A DNA stretch of 64,000 bases from positions 1,054,001 through 1,118,000 of the forward strand of contig NZ_CP170094.1 of assembly GCF_042180575.1 (NCBI RefSeq), in the 5' to 3' direction. How positions within the stretch are numbered: position 1 is the first letter of the stretch; every line of letters starts with the position of its first letter. Both the position numbers and the translations under genes were made by a program. Origin of the DNA: Bernardetia sp042180575. GTDB taxonomy: Bacteria > Bacteroidota > Bacteroidia > Cytophagales > Bernardetiaceae. This document shows, piece after piece, positions 24,229 through 34,415 of the stretch. A model generated the notes under the pieces. It saw only the letters and a program-made list of their open reading frames with translations. It made no database searches and had not been told where the DNA came from.

Positions 24229-24260
24229 GGGTTAAATGAGTCATTTTTTTGTCTGACTAC

Positions 24261-25205
24261 TTACTTATTTTGTCCGTTTTGTCCATTTAGGCTTAATTGT
24301 TCATTGAGTTTTTCGCCTCCACGTATTCCAAAATCTAATGTACGAATAGGGAATGGAATCATAATATCATTTGCATCAAAGGCTTCTTTTACTGCTGTTG
24401 CTACTTCTACTTCGGCGATTTTATATGATTTTTCATCACTTTTATCTATAAAAAAACGAGCGACAAAATTGATAGAACTATCTCCAAAACCATCAAAATC
24501 AATTCTGACATCTGCATGATTTGTGCTTACTTCTTTTACAGATTTTACAGTATCATATAATAATTTTCTAACTTCTTTCATATTATCCCCATACGAAACG
24601 CCAACAGAAAGATTGATTCTTCTATATTTTGTTTCATTATAATTCACTAATGGATTTTGAAAAACTTCTTTTGATGGAATAATAATATAACGTCCATTAA
24701 AATCTTCAATGTCAATCGCTCGCAAACCAATTTTTCTAACAATTCCTGTATAATCATTTGTTTCGACCAAATCTCCCACACGAAGAGGTTTTTGAATAGT
24801 AATAAAAACACCTGAAACAAAATTGGTAGCCAAATCTTGAAATGCAAAACTAAGTGCAAGACCAATCACACCAGCACCAGCAAGCAATGAAGTAACTGTT
24901 TTATCAAGATTTAGAACCCCTAAAGCGAAAAACAATCCTACTAAAATAATTGCTGTGAAGAGAATTTGAGATGTTAAATCTAATAAATTTTTATTATCTA
25001 CCCATTTTAAAAGTGCTTTATTGAGTAATGACTTTGCTGCTTTAGCTAAAAAATAAAATACAAGTAAAACTACAATAGCGAGAACAAAATTTGGAAGTGT
25101 TGCTACTAATAACTTAAACCAAGTAATAAGTTTTTCCATTAGGGCATTGTATGCCTTTTCTATTAAATTGATTTGATTTGTAACTGTCTGTAAGAGCATA
25201 AGCAA
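24261..25205 (-). CDS. mscS: Small-conductance mechanosensitive channel, MscS family
   Basis: A 314-aa membrane protein of simple MscS architecture: three hydrophobic helices (about 35-60, 78-98, 105-135), the last being the glycine/alanine-rich pore helix TSLLAGAGVIGLALSFAFQDLATNFVSGVF. A beta domain follows (PLRVGDLVETNDYTGIVRKIGLRAI...IIPSKEVFQNPLVNY), then the C-terminal cytoplasmic cage. The channel releases solutes on hypo-osmotic shock. The extreme C-terminus (NGQNGQNK) is a short repeat. Confidence 0.92.
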   Translation of the reverse strand: MLMLLQTVTNQINLIEKAYNALMEKLITWFKLLVATLPNFVLAIVVLLVFYFLAKAAKSLLNKALLKWVDNKNLLDLTSQILFTAIILVGLFFALGVLNLDKTVTSLLAGAGVIGLALSFAFQDLATNFVSGVFITIQKPLRVGDLVETNDYTGIVRKIGLRAIDIEDFNGRYIIIPSKEVFQNPLVNYNETKYRRINLSVGVSYGDNMKEVRKLLYDTVKSVKEVSTNHADVRIDFDGFGDSSINFVARFFIDKSDEKSYKIAEVEVATAVKEAFDANDIMIPFPIRTLDFGIRGGEKLNEQLSLNGQNGQNK

Positions 25206-25696
25206 ATAGGTAAGATTAAAAAATTGTTTTTACATTTCATAAAGGCTTTTTTTAAACAAATTGTTTTAATCAAATTGATTCAAGATAACTTCACTAATAT
25301 CAAAACGAGGAAACTCGCCCGTATTATTGAGTAAAATAATTGTAATATCAGATTCAGGTTGTTTCAAAAACATAGTATAAAATCCAAAATCAGTTCCAGG
25401 GTGATAGATAACTTTTCGGTCTTTCGAAGTCAAAAAATAATATTTATCAATCATAAAACCATATCCATAATAGGCTTCCCAGTCTATGTATTCAGCTTGT
25501 GGAACAAATAATTTTTCAATTTCAGAGAAAGAAATAAAGTTGGCTCTTCCGACTTTTTAGCGATTATATGAATTTGACTATCATTCTCAATCTAAAATTT
25601 TGAAAGTTTCTAAACCCATACCCACTCCTTTTGAGGGTCTTAATTTTATTATTAATTCCCTCTAAGTAGTTAGACAAAATTATTAAATATTTTTTT

Positions 25697-25704
25697 TATC
25701 TTTG
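25697..25704 (+). promoter_or_regulatory. -7 box of the IS630 transposase
   Basis: TATCTTTG matches TAnnTTTG and lies only 4 bp before the ATG at 25709, so the transcript would have almost no leader. Confidence 0.4.
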
Positions 25705-25708
25705 TTTT

Positions 25709-26750
25709 ATGAGAGGAAAAAAACGTTTTATTAGTTTGAGTATAGAGGAAGTATCTTCCTTAGAGCAAGGTTGGAAAGAAGGTAAATCATCAACTTTCCG
25801 TACTCGTTGTCATTACATTCTTTTAAGCCATCAAGGAAAAAAGGTTAGTGAGATAATGGATTTTTATCAAGTTACTCGCCAATTAGTTATTCGTTGGTTT
25901 AATCGGTATGAAAAAGAGGGCATAGCAGGATTAGAGACGAGTAAAGGACAAGGTCGTCGCCCTATTCTTCGTATAGATAATGAAGAAGAAATGAATAAAG
26001 TAGAATCTCTAGTTGAAGCCAGTCCTCAAAGTTTGAAAGTAGTTGTTTCTCAATTGGAAGAGGAATTGGGTAAATCTATGTCAGTCAAGACTTTAAAAAG
26101 GTTGCTTAAAAAAAAAATGGTGTTGGAAACGCTTCAGAAAAGTAACTGTTAAGAAACCTGACCCTGTTGTATATGAAGAAAAAAAACGTAGTTTAGAATT
26201 TCTCATTCTTTTATTTTTAGCAGGCTGTATAGATTTGCGTTTTTGTGATGAGTCTTCCTTCAATTTAGAACCCAATGTTCCTTATGGTTGGTGTAGAATA
26301 GGAGAACAAGTAGGCATTAAAAGTAGTAAGGGAGGTAATTTAAATGTATTTGGATTGCTTAACTTGCGTGGAGAACTAAGCAGTTTTGTAAGCACCCAAA
26401 ACATTAATTCTAAAGTTATCATTGATTGTATAGATCAGTTTGTAGAAACAATTGAAAAAACGACTGTTCTAGTGTTAGATAATGGACCTTGGCATATTTC
26501 TAAAGAAATAGAAGAGAAAATAGAGGAATGGGAAGAGAAAGGAGTACTTATTTTCTACTTACCTTCTTACAGTCCACATTTGAATCCCATAGAAACACTA
26601 TGGAGAAAAATCAAAATAGAGTGGTTAAGACCTCAAGATTTCACGAGTAAAGAAGACTTACATCAAGCTGTAAAAAATATTCTAAAAAAATACAATAGTA
26701 AAAAGTATAAAATTGATTTTACTATATATAAAGGAAAATTGTTACGATAA
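25709..26750 (+). CDS. IS630-family transposase in two frames
   Basis: Frame A (25709-26152) encodes the helix-turn-helix part (VSEIMDFYQVTRQLVIRWFNRYEKEGIAGLE). The catalytic part is in the +1 frame from about 26118 to 26750, with DDE residues in RFCDESSFNLEP, TTVLVLDNGPWH and HLNPIETLWRKIK. The frames meet at a run of ten A (26108-26117). One missing A in the mRNA, or ribosomal slippage, would give a full-length protein of about 347 aa, the usual family size. So the element may be active through slippage, or this copy may be mutated. Confidence 0.8.
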
Positions 26751-29700
26751 TTATGTCTAACTACTTACTATTCCGTTAGAATATCTATCTTTGAAGAAAT
26801 TAATAATATCATTTTTCCAAGAATTAAACGTATTTATAAATCTATTTAGAGCCTTATGATTTATTTTTTGAGCTTCTTCTATCCATTGGTCTAGTAGTTT
26901 TTTAGCTTCTTGTTTACTCAAATCAGTATTAAATATATTTTGTAATTCCACTTTCATAAAATACACCTGTCTAAGCGTTGAGCTAAACCTAAACGCTTTA
27001 AGTAAAACTCGTCTTTCTTTATAAGTAAGGTCTTTCCATGCCTTGTATAAAAGCCATTTTATTTGCTTGAAATGAACGTTTTTATCATCTTTTCGTCGTA
27101 ATTCTTTACGAATGCTATCTAGCACTTTATTACAATGCTGAAAAAAATGAAAGCGATCTATTACTACATCAGCGTTAGGAAATACTTCTTTTGCTGTATT
27201 TGAAAATCCCTCCCACATATCACAAGAAAATACTTCTATACTAGTACAAAAAACTTCGCCTTTGGATAAAAAATAGGCTTTTAAATACTCTTTATTACGG
27301 TATTCTAAAATATCCCAAACTTGACCTGTATCTAAATCTACTAAAACAACAGCATATTCCTTTTTTCCTTTTTTGTAAGCAAATTCATCAATACCTAAAC
27401 GTCGAGGAAAATAATCTAGGTGTTTTTTTATCTCACGTTTACTATAGGTTTTAAAAATACCATCTAAAACATCCCAAAGTATGTTTTCTCGGATAGCTAC
27501 TTCTTTGAAACTGCTATCTTTCAAACATAAATAAAGATATTTTTCCAAACGATGAGTTTGATTTTTTTGCTTAGAAACAAAACTAAAAACTTCTTGAAAG
27601 TAACGAGTACAATCTTGACAATGAAATTGACGAGAAGTTAAGTGTAAATAAACCTCTTTGTCTAAAATATTTCGGTCACGAACAATACGTTCTGAAGTAG
27701 AAGTCACTTTATTGCACTTTTTCAAGCAATTAGGACAAATAGAATCGGCTAAATTACTTTCTCCATAAATAGTTAAGCGAAGTGGAGAAGATTCTATTTT
27801 CGTTACTGAAAAATCTGAAAAACCTAATAAAATTGCTATTGTGTTAGTATCCATAGAAAGGCTAAATTAAGAAATTATCGCTAAATTGTCGGAAGAACCA
27901 TAAAGTTTTCATTTTTACCATCTAATGCTTTACTCCATTTCAATAAATCTTCTGTTGTGGAAGTAATTCCACCTGCTCCAATACTGTTTTGAATAAAATA
28001 AAACGGCTCTACTTTTCCATACAAAAAGGCTTTTGTTAGATTAGAATTTTCGGTTTTGCTTTCTCCAAAAAAAGTATTATTCATTTCTAAAGGTTCAAAA
28101 ATTCGTTCGTTTAAGACTGTTCCGAAATCTTGATTTGTTATTTTTTCAATGATTCTTGCTAAAATAACATAATTCGAATTTGAATAAGCAAACTTTTTAC
28201 TCGGCTCAAACTCCAAACTATCACTACAAAAACGCTTGACTAATTCTTCGGATGAAAATGCTTTTGTCATTATTTGAGTAACATATTCATTCTTTTTCAG
28301 ATAATCTGGAATTCCACTTTGATGGCTCAAAAGCTCTGAAATTTTAACTTTCTTGTGTCTATAACTTGGTAAAAACTTTCCAACTGAATCCTCAAAACTA
28401 ATCTTTCCTTCATTTTCTAATTGCAAAATAAGCATTGCTGTAAAGGTTTTGCTCAAAGACCCAATCCGAAATTGCGAATTTTGAGAGTTTTGAGTAAGTT
28501 CATTATTATAGCTTTTTTGTAAAATTGTTTTCCCATCATAAACGATAAGTGCATTTCCATTAAACAAACCTTCATTGTTATAAAAAGTAAGTAGGGAATC
28601 CATTCGAATCGTTTTATCTTTTGAAAATTTATATAATTTTTCCTCTATCTGAGTTTTTAGGTCGTTTGCCTTGTTGTTGGCTTCCAAAACTTTCGCAATT
28701 TCTACAAAATCATTTGAAGGCAAAACAATCGTATAATTTTTCCAAAAATCTTTATCATAAATAGAATTTTGATGTTCGATGAGTTTTCCTTTTCCTAAAA
28801 TTTCGTCTTCTTCAAAAGGCGTTTTATTGGTCGTGTCAATTTCCGTAGTGAGATAATCAACTTGTGTATCCAAATCAAAATTGAAATTCTGACGAGTAGA
28901 ACTAAAATTAAGGACTACATTATCTGAAATAGTATTCAAATAATAAATATTGCCTACTTTTTTATATTGAATTTGATAACGATTACTTAGCACTTCAATA
29001 TGAATATCAAGCAAATTCATCAATGCTCGTGTTGCCAAATCGCCATATTTATGATATTTGATTCCTTTTTCACTCAATTTAAAATCAAAATAAAGAAAAG
29101 CAAAGGTTTCTTTATCAATCAAAATATAGCCTTTATAACCCGATTTTTTCTCCTCTTTTTGCTCAAAAGTAATTTTGAAATCCACTTTTCCATCTACCAT
29201 TTTATAATCTTCCAATTCAAAAGTATGTAGTTTCAGACCTTTTTTAGTGAGCAAATCAATCCCTTTTTCATAGTTTACAACATCCATCTCAAATATTCCT
29301 TTCGGTTTCATACCTAAATCAATTCCTTTTGAAGCCTTTTCATCTTTTATGGCTCTCATTTTTTCTAGCTTAAATTGCTGATTCGGATTTTCTGTTTTGG
29401 AAAGATGAAGGTCAAAGACAGCCTCAGACAAATGCACATAGTTTTTTCCTTGTTGAGCATCCTTTTGGGAAACAACTCTATAAAAGCCTTTCGTTTTATG
29501 AGATTCGTTATAATAATTTTTAGGAATATTTTCTATTGCTTTTTGGATAATAAAATCGGCTGTATAATCTTGAACAACGATTTCATTGAGCTTAGTTTGG
29601 TCAGTTTCTAAGAAAATGACAGTTTTCTTTTGAAAAATTAAATCAGAAACGGCTATTTTTTTGGTTTTATAACCGATATAAGAAATAAAAAGCGTGTCAT

Positions 29701-29929
29701 TTTTCTGTTTTTGAGGGACGAGAAGTCTAAACTTTCCTTCTGAATTACTGACAGTTCCTAGTTGTGTCGTTTTGAGATAGACATTACAAAAAGGTAAAAT
29801 TTCTTTGGTTTCCTCGTCTTTTAAAACACCTTCTATTACGCTATTTTGAGCAATTAGAAAGGAGTTTGATAAAAAAAATAAAGACAACAATAAAAAGAAA
29901 CTGCTAGATTTTGTTGAAGAAAAAGACAT

Positions 29930-30139
29930 TTTGAAGTGAGTTAGGTGGTTTTCAGCTAAGAACTAATTTTAGATTTCTAACTCACTACGGTAGAATTTGG
30001 GGTTTTGTTGAAGAGGTTTATAAACTTTGACAGTTCTTTCATAAGACTGTCAATAGTTAGTTTGCAACTATTTTCAAAGTCATTTCGGATTACCAACAAA
30101 ACTACTGACAAAGTTTTTCTTAAAAAGAAACACTATTTT
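29930..30139. other. Intergenic region with short inverted repeats
   Basis: A gap between the cca stop and the serine hydrolase start. It contains GACAGT...ACTGTC (30039-30052 region) and ATAGTTAG...CAACTAT hairpins. I see no gene or clear terminator T run. Confidence 0.35.
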
Positions 30140-31618
30140 TTATATTTTCATCAAACCCAACTTCTTTCCTTCTTTAAGCATAAAATCAAAGGCTTCTTCG
30201 TATTCGTTTCTAATTTCGCCTTCCAAAATAGCTTCACGAATAGCAATTTTTATTTTTCCTACTTCTGCTGAAGGTTTCAAACCAAAGGTTTTCATAATTA
30301 TTTCGCCATCAATGACAGGCTGAAAAGTACGCAACTGGTCTTTTTCTTCTACCTCTGCCATTCGTTTTTCTACTCTATCAAAATTTTGCAAGTAACGCTG
30401 TACTCTGCTATGGTCTTTTGAGGTAATATCGGCACGACAAAGCATCATGAGCGCATCTGTATCTTCGCCTGCCTCAAAAAGCAAACGACGAATAGCCGAA
30501 TCAGTAATTGTTTTTTTGACAAGTGCAATCGGACGCAAATGTAGCTTTACCAATTTCTGTACAAAACGCATTTTTGCATCTAAAGGAAGGCGTAGTTTTT
30601 TAAAAATAGCTGGAGTCATTCGTGCGCCTTTGTCTTCATGTCCGTGAAAAGTCCAACCTGCTTTTGGATGAAAACGTTTTGTAGCTGGTTTTGCAATATC
30701 ATGCAAAATGGCAGCCCAACGCAACCACAAGTCATCCGAAACCTTCGCTACATTGTCCAAAACCTGCAAAGTATGATAAAAATTATCTTTGTGTCCTTTT
30801 CCATCAATATATTCTACGCCATGCAAATCTGTCATTTCAGAGAAAATCAGCTCTAAAAGTCCACATTGATACAGCAACTTAAAACCATACGAAGGAGGAT
30901 TCGAAAGTATAATTTTATTAAGTTCGGTAGTAATTCTTTCTTGTGAAATAATCTTTATTCTTTCTTTTTGAGTAGAAAGAGCTTCAAAGGTATTTACTTC
31001 AATATCAAAGCCGAGTTGAGAAGCAAAACGCACAGCACGAAGCATACGCAAAGGGTCATCAGAAAATGTCTTTTCAGGAGCTAAAGGAGTACGAATTATT
31101 TTTTTACGCAAATCTTTCATTCCATCAAAAGGATCTAAAAATTTCCCATACGTTTCTGCATTTAAGCTAACAGCAAGCGCATTTATAGTAAAATCTCTGC
31201 GTTTTTGGTCGTCTTCTAATGTTCCTTCTTCTACGGTTGGTTTTCTTGAATCAAAATCGTAAGATTCTTTTCTTGCACCTACAAACTCAACTTCTATTTT
31301 TTGTTTGGTTTGTTCGTCTTCTAGCGTAATCATAGCCGTTCCAAAACGCTTAAAAATAGAGACTTTCACAAAAATATTATTTGCTTGTCCATACGATTTA
31401 GCTACATGTTTGGCAAGTGTAATTCCACTTCCAATACAGACAATATCAATATCTTTAGTTTCTTTTTTTCGCTTTAATAAAAAATCTCGTACAAATCCAC
31501 CTATTACAAAAGTTTCTAAATTTAGCGCATCAGCACTATTTTTTATCCACTCAAAAATAGAGGTTTGATTTAATAATTCTTTTAATTCGGCTGGTTGTTT
31601 TGTTTCAGTTGTCTTCAT
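30140..31618 (-). CDS. cca: CCA tRNA nucleotidyltransferase with HD domain
   Basis: A 492-aa protein. The N-terminal class II nucleotidyltransferase head is recognisable by FVIGGFVRDFLLKR followed by KDIDIVCIG, whose Asp pair binds metal, and RRDFTINALAVSL. The neck includes FSDDPLRMLRAVRFASQL. A C-terminal HD domain has RWAAILHDIAKP. It adds or repairs the CCA end of tRNAs; the HD part usually has phosphohydrolase activity. It matters for the tRNA-like array at 5.6-6.4 kb, whose tRNAs do not encode CCA. Confidence 0.93.
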   Translation of the reverse strand: MKTTETKQPAELKELLNQTSIFEWIKNSADALNLETFVIGGFVRDFLLKRKKETKDIDIVCIGSGITLAKHVAKSYGQANNIFVKVSIFKRFGTAMITLEDEQTKQKIEVEFVGARKESYDFDSRKPTVEEGTLEDDQKRRDFTINALAVSLNAETYGKFLDPFDGMKDLRKKIIRTPLAPEKTFSDDPLRMLRAVRFASQLGFDIEVNTFEALSTQKERIKIISQERITTELNKIILSNPPSYGFKLLYQCGLLELIFSEMTDLHGVEYIDGKGHKDNFYHTLQVLDNVAKVSDDLWLRWAAILHDIAKPATKRFHPKAGWTFHGHEDKGARMTPAIFKKLRLPLDAKMRFVQKLVKLHLRPIALVKKTITDSAIRRLLFEAGEDTDALMMLCRADITSKDHSRVQRYLQNFDRVEKRMAEVEEKDQLRTFQPVIDGEIIMKTFGLKPSAEVGKIKIAIREAILEGEIRNEYEEAFDFMLKEGKKLGLMKI

Positions 31619-31621
31619 AGT

Positions 31622-31629
31622 GCAAAAAT
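31622..31629 (-). promoter_or_regulatory. Possible -7 box of cca
   Basis: On the minus strand TATTTTTG fits TAnnTTTG, 3 bp before the ATG. If used, the mRNA would be essentially leaderless. Confidence 0.25.
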
Positions 31630-31668
31630 AACATTTTTTGTCTATAAAAGATAGCTATTATTTTCAAA

Positions 31669-31848
31669 TCATCGAACTATCAACCCTTTTTTACCTTGGT
31701 AGTTTCTAACACTACTATACAAATACTTGTCTGCATTTTCTACAATGCTTTCAACAACAGGATTGTTATGAATGTAATTTAGACTAAAATTGTATTTTAA
31801 AGCGCAACATTTATTTTTTGGAGTATTACGAGGAACAGGGAAAATAGT
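31669..31848 (-). pseudogene. Remnant of a Y1 (REP-associated) transposase
   Basis: A minus-strand frame without start encodes LNYIHNNPVVESIVENADKY and then LYSSVRNYQGKKGLIVR before a TGA at 31669. The YIHNNPV...YSS..NY.G pattern is the C-terminal end of RAYT/Y1_Tnp single-strand transposases. The HUH and catalytic Tyr part is missing, so this is a decayed fragment. Confidence 0.7.
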
Positions 31849-31850
31849 TA

Positions 31851-32045
31851 TTATTCAAATAGTTCAACACTTCTAACAAACCAGTTGTCATCATAAACCG
31901 TTATGCTTTCTCTTTCTTTAATAGTCGATAACTTGTGATTAGGTTGATAAATCAAGTTTTGTTTACTGTCAAAGTAATTAAACCAAGAATAAACTATTTT
32001 ATTATTCTTTTCACTCTTCGTAGGAGGTCTTACTTTCCTATACAA
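31851..32045 (-). CDS. Small uncertain ORF overlapping mnmE end
   Basis: A 64-aa frame with a TTG start inside the last codons of mnmE and ending VRSVELFE. Composition (VYSWFNYFDSKQNLIYQPNH) looks protein-like, but there is no family I recognise and no separate start signal. It may be the tail of a decayed gene linked to the transposase remnant. Confidence 0.25.
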   Translation of the reverse strand: MYRKVRPPTKSEKNNKIVYSWFNYFDSKQNLIYQPNHKLSTIKERESITVYDDNWFVRSVELFE

Positions 32046-33478
32046 AACTTTCCAAATATATTTCCCAAAATCTCGTCATTTGACACTTCGCCAGTAATCG
32101 AACCTAGATGTTCTAAAGCTGTTCTCAAATCTAAAGAAAGCAAATCGCCTGTAAAACTCATTTCTAGCGCATTCAGAACATCATCTAAAGCTAAATTTGC
32201 ATTTCTTAGACTTTCATAATGACGTGTATTTGTTACGAGCGTATCGCCAGCATTAAAATTATCAGCTTGAATGACTTCTAAGATTTTTGTTTTTAACTTT
32301 TCAATATCTTCTTTGTCGGTTGTGTTATTGGCTTGTGTAAAAATGGTATTTGATTCTTTTGCCCACGTTTTGAGCCAGTCAAATTTAGATTCTTTTTCTG
32401 TTTCATTTTCTATCTCATTCTCTATTTTTACCCAAAAATCAGCCTTATTCAAAATAAAAAGCGTATTGATATTCAGTTCTTCAATTTCCTTTATTTCTTC
32501 AAAAAATGCTTCCTTTGTTATAGTTTCATTGAATAATTCTGCTAAATCAATCACATATAAAATAAGCGATGCCTCTGCCATTTTTTTTCTAGCTCGCTCT
32601 ACTCCAATAGATTCTACTTTGTCTTCTGTCCAACGCAAACCTGCCGTATCTATAAAACGAAAAGCAATTCCTTCAATACTTATTTCATCTTCTATAAAAT
32701 CTCGTGTCGTTCCTGCAATTTCTGAAACGATGGCTTTTTCTTCATTCAAAAGTGCATTCAAAAGAGTAGATTTTCCTGCATTTGGCTTTCCTGCAATGAC
32801 TGTCGGAACACCATTTTTGATAGCATTTCCAAGCTCAAAAGAAGTTAATAATTGCTCAATTACGGTTTGAATTGTTTTTACTAATTGAGTTAGTTTTTCA
32901 CGCTCAGCAAACTCTACATCTTCTTCTCCAAAATCCAACTCTAATTCTATCAAAGAAACAAAATCAAGAAGTTGCTGACGAAGTTCTTTTATTTGAGAAG
33001 AAAAACCACCACGAAGTTGAGAAATAGCCACTTTATGCGATGCTGCCGAATCTGCTGCAATCAAATCAGCAACGGCTTCAGCTTGTGCCAAATCAAAACG
33101 ACCATTTAGAAAAGCTCTTTGTGTAAACTCTCCAGCTTTTGCATAACGAACAGGCGAGTTATCCAAAAAATTCTGAATAATTCGTTTTACAATAAAAGGC
33201 GAGCCATGACACGATATTTCTACTACATTTTCTTTTGTAAATGAATTGGGCGTTTTGAAAATTGTAACAACTACTTCATCCAAAATTTCATTTTCAAGAC
33301 TTCTGATTGTTCCAAAATGAACAGTATGAGTTTTTTGTTCTAACAAATTCTTTCCTTTAAAGAAGGTTTGTGTATGCAAAATAGCATCTTTTCCAGAAAG
33401 ACGAACAAGCGCAATCGCCCCACGTCCAGCAGGCGTAGAAAGAGCAATAATAGTATCAGAAAAATCAGTAAATTTCAT
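32030..33478 (-). CDS. mnmE: tRNA modification GTPase MnmE
   Basis: A 482-aa protein of standard length. The N-terminal folate-binding domain starts DTIIALSTPAGRGAIALVRLSG and includes AKAGEFTQRAFLNGR. The G domain has the P-loop GKPNAGKST (about 228), TTRDFIED, DTAGLR and NKAD. It ends with the conserved C-terminal FCIGK, whose Cys is needed for catalysis. With MnmG it installs (carboxymethyl)aminomethyl groups on U34 of tRNAs. Neighbour of cca, a second tRNA gene. Confidence 0.96.
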   Translation of the reverse strand: MKFTDFSDTIIALSTPAGRGAIALVRLSGKDAILHTQTFFKGKNLLEQKTHTVHFGTIRSLENEILDEVVVTIFKTPNSFTKENVVEISCHGSPFIVKRIIQNFLDNSPVRYAKAGEFTQRAFLNGRFDLAQAEAVADLIAADSAASHKVAISQLRGGFSSQIKELRQQLLDFVSLIELELDFGEEDVEFAEREKLTQLVKTIQTVIEQLLTSFELGNAIKNGVPTVIAGKPNAGKSTLLNALLNEEKAIVSEIAGTTRDFIEDEISIEGIAFRFIDTAGLRWTEDKVESIGVERARKKMAEASLILYVIDLAELFNETITKEAFFEEIKEIEELNINTLFILNKADFWVKIENEIENETEKESKFDWLKTWAKESNTIFTQANNTTDKEDIEKLKTKILEVIQADNFNAGDTLVTNTRHYESLRNANLALDDVLNALEMSFTGDLLSLDLRTALEHLGSITGEVSNDEILGNIFGKFCIGK

Positions 33479-33486
33479 AAAAATAA

Positions 33487-33632
33487 AGTAAGAAGTATGA
33501 GGTATAAAGTAAGAAGTAGTACAATTAATAAACAGTTTTTCCTTAAAATGAGAAGTAATATATAAAGAAACTAGTTTTCAAAAAATAGTATTTACTTCTG
33601 ACTTTAAACTTCATTTTACTGGTAACTGATTA
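33487..33632. repeat. Intergenic repeats upstream of mnmE
   Basis: ATAAAGTAAGAAGTA occurs twice in a row (33483-33520 region, once as AAATAAAGTAAGAAGTA). TTTACTGGTAACTGATTACT follows at about 33612-33631 and recurs twice near 58.83-58.87 kb. Confidence 0.6.
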
Positions 33633-33674
33633 CTACTAAGTAACTGGGCAAAATTATTTATAGGTTAATGAAAT

Positions 33675-33706
33675 CTGTCTGACACCTCAAAGGTGTCTTG
33701 ACAGTT
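33675..33706. repeat. Palindromic hairpin element
   Basis: CTGTCTGACACCT-CAA-AGGTGTCTTGACAG forms a 13-bp stem with one mismatch step. It lies about 60 bp beyond the marC stop; without a T run it is more like a dispersed palindrome than a terminator. Confidence 0.5.
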
Positions 33707-33767
33707 TAAATTTCCATTTTCTAATTCTTTTTTAGATATGTTTTATTTTGCTCTGTTACTTAACTGG

Positions 33768-34415
33768 TTACTGTACTGCCGCTGCTTTAACAATATCTAC
33801 TATAATTGGTTTTAGTCCACTTCTCAAAAACTCAACGGCTACTACCATTACGATAAGTCCCATTAGTCGCATCAAAATTTTGTTTCCTGTTTCTCCTAAT
33901 GCCTTTGATATTTTTGAAGAAGCCCAAAGAGTAACAAATGTAATCAAACAAATGAAAAGCATTACACCTATCAAAACAGCTTTTTTATCAAATGTTTCGG
34001 CATCTTGCATCATAACAATAGAGTTAGTAATTGCACCTGGTCCACAAATCATTGGAATAGCTAATGGCGTAATAGAAATATCTGTAACATAACTTTTGAC
34101 AGTTTCTTCAGCTATTTTAGTACGAATAAGGCGTGCTTGAAGCATATCATATCCCATCATAAAGAATATAATCCCTCCAACTACACGAAAAGCATCAGCA
34201 GAAATACCAAAAAACTCAAAGAGTAATTGTCCTGAAAAAGCAAAAGCAATCATTGTAAAAAAAGCTGTTATAAGAGCTTTTCGTGCTGTTGCAGTACGGT
34301 CTGCATCACTAAGGTCTGCTGTCATGGTCATAAAGACAGGCATTACTCCCAAAGGATTGATGATTGTAAAGTAAGTCGTAAAACAGAGCAATCCAAACTT
34401 GATTAATTCGTCCAT
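33768..34415 (-). CDS. MarC family integral membrane protein
   Basis: A 215-aa, six-helix protein. FTTYFTIINPLGVMPVFMTMTADLSDADRTATARKA at the N-terminus and PLAIPMICGPGAITNSIVMM in the middle are the MarC (UPF0056) signatures. Despite the name, the family is not proven to act in antibiotic resistance; it has a transporter-like fold of unknown substrate. Monocistronic. Confidence 0.9.
   Translation of the reverse strand: MDELIKFGLLCFTTYFTIINPLGVMPVFMTMTADLSDADRTATARKALITAFFTMIAFAFSGQLLFEFFGISADAFRVVGGIIFFMMGYDMLQARLIRTKIAEETVKSYVTDISITPLAIPMICGPGAITNSIVMMQDAETFDKKAVLIGVMLFICLITFVTLWASSKISKALGETGNKILMRLMGLIVMVVAVEFLRSGLKPIIVDIVKAAAVQ

Larger units (their letters stand above)
25665..26765 (+). 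mobile_element. IS630-family element, complete
   Basis: Inverted repeats AGTAGTTAGACAAAATTAT (left) and AGTAGTTAGACATAATTAT (right, reverse complement). A TA dinucleotide flanks both ends (25663-25664, 26766-26767), as expected for this family. It lies inside an ISL3 transposase gene. About 1.1 kb. Confidence 0.88.
25564..27854 (-). pseudogene. ISL3-family transposase split by IS630
   Basis: The 5' part (27854 down to about 26766) has N-terminal zinc-finger cysteines (CPNC...CNK and CQDC), the first DDE Asp in RRLGIDEFAYKKGK, and VVIDRFHFFQHCN with the second. It breaks off at YSNGIV. The rest of the family signature, EGINNKIKTLKRSGYGFRN and so on, is found in the same frame on the far side of the IS630 (25662 down to 25564, stop TAA). 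The intact form would be about 395 aa. The interruption should inactivate it. Confidence 0.85.
25542..27899 (-). mobile_element. ISL3-family element carrying a nested IS630
   Basis: Ends GGCTCTTCCGAC (left) and GGTTCTTCCGAC (right, reverse complement) continue as near-identical inverted repeats to TTTAGCGAT. ATAAAGTT is duplicated at 25534-25541 and 27900-27907, the 8 bp expected for ISL3. Without the nested IS630 the element is about 1.25 kb. It sits in a serine hydrolase gene. Confidence 0.88.
25266..29929 (-). pseudogene. Serine hydrolase gene disrupted by nested IS elements
   Basis: The 5' part is 27900-29929, the 3' part 25266-25541. Removing the ISL3 element and one 8-bp duplication joins ENF to ISFSEIEKLFVPQAEYIDWE in frame and gives a protein of about 765 aa. 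It has a signal peptide, a CarboxypepD_reg-like plug (GVLKDEETKEILPFCNVYLK, about 34-115), a middle domain of unknown type and a C-terminal class C beta-lactamase/PBP-like domain. That domain has motif SLSK (about 493), YSN (about 595) and, beyond the insertion, HPG in VIYHPGTDFGF. Without the 3' part the third active-site motif is lost, so the gene is probably inactive. The truncated frame runs to 27881 through IS sequence. Confidence 0.85.

Noticed and set aside
32271..32870. 199-aa Ser/Phe-rich ORF antisense to mnmE
   Set aside because: Mirror frame of the G domain; serine-rich composition is the usual artefact of antisense reading here.
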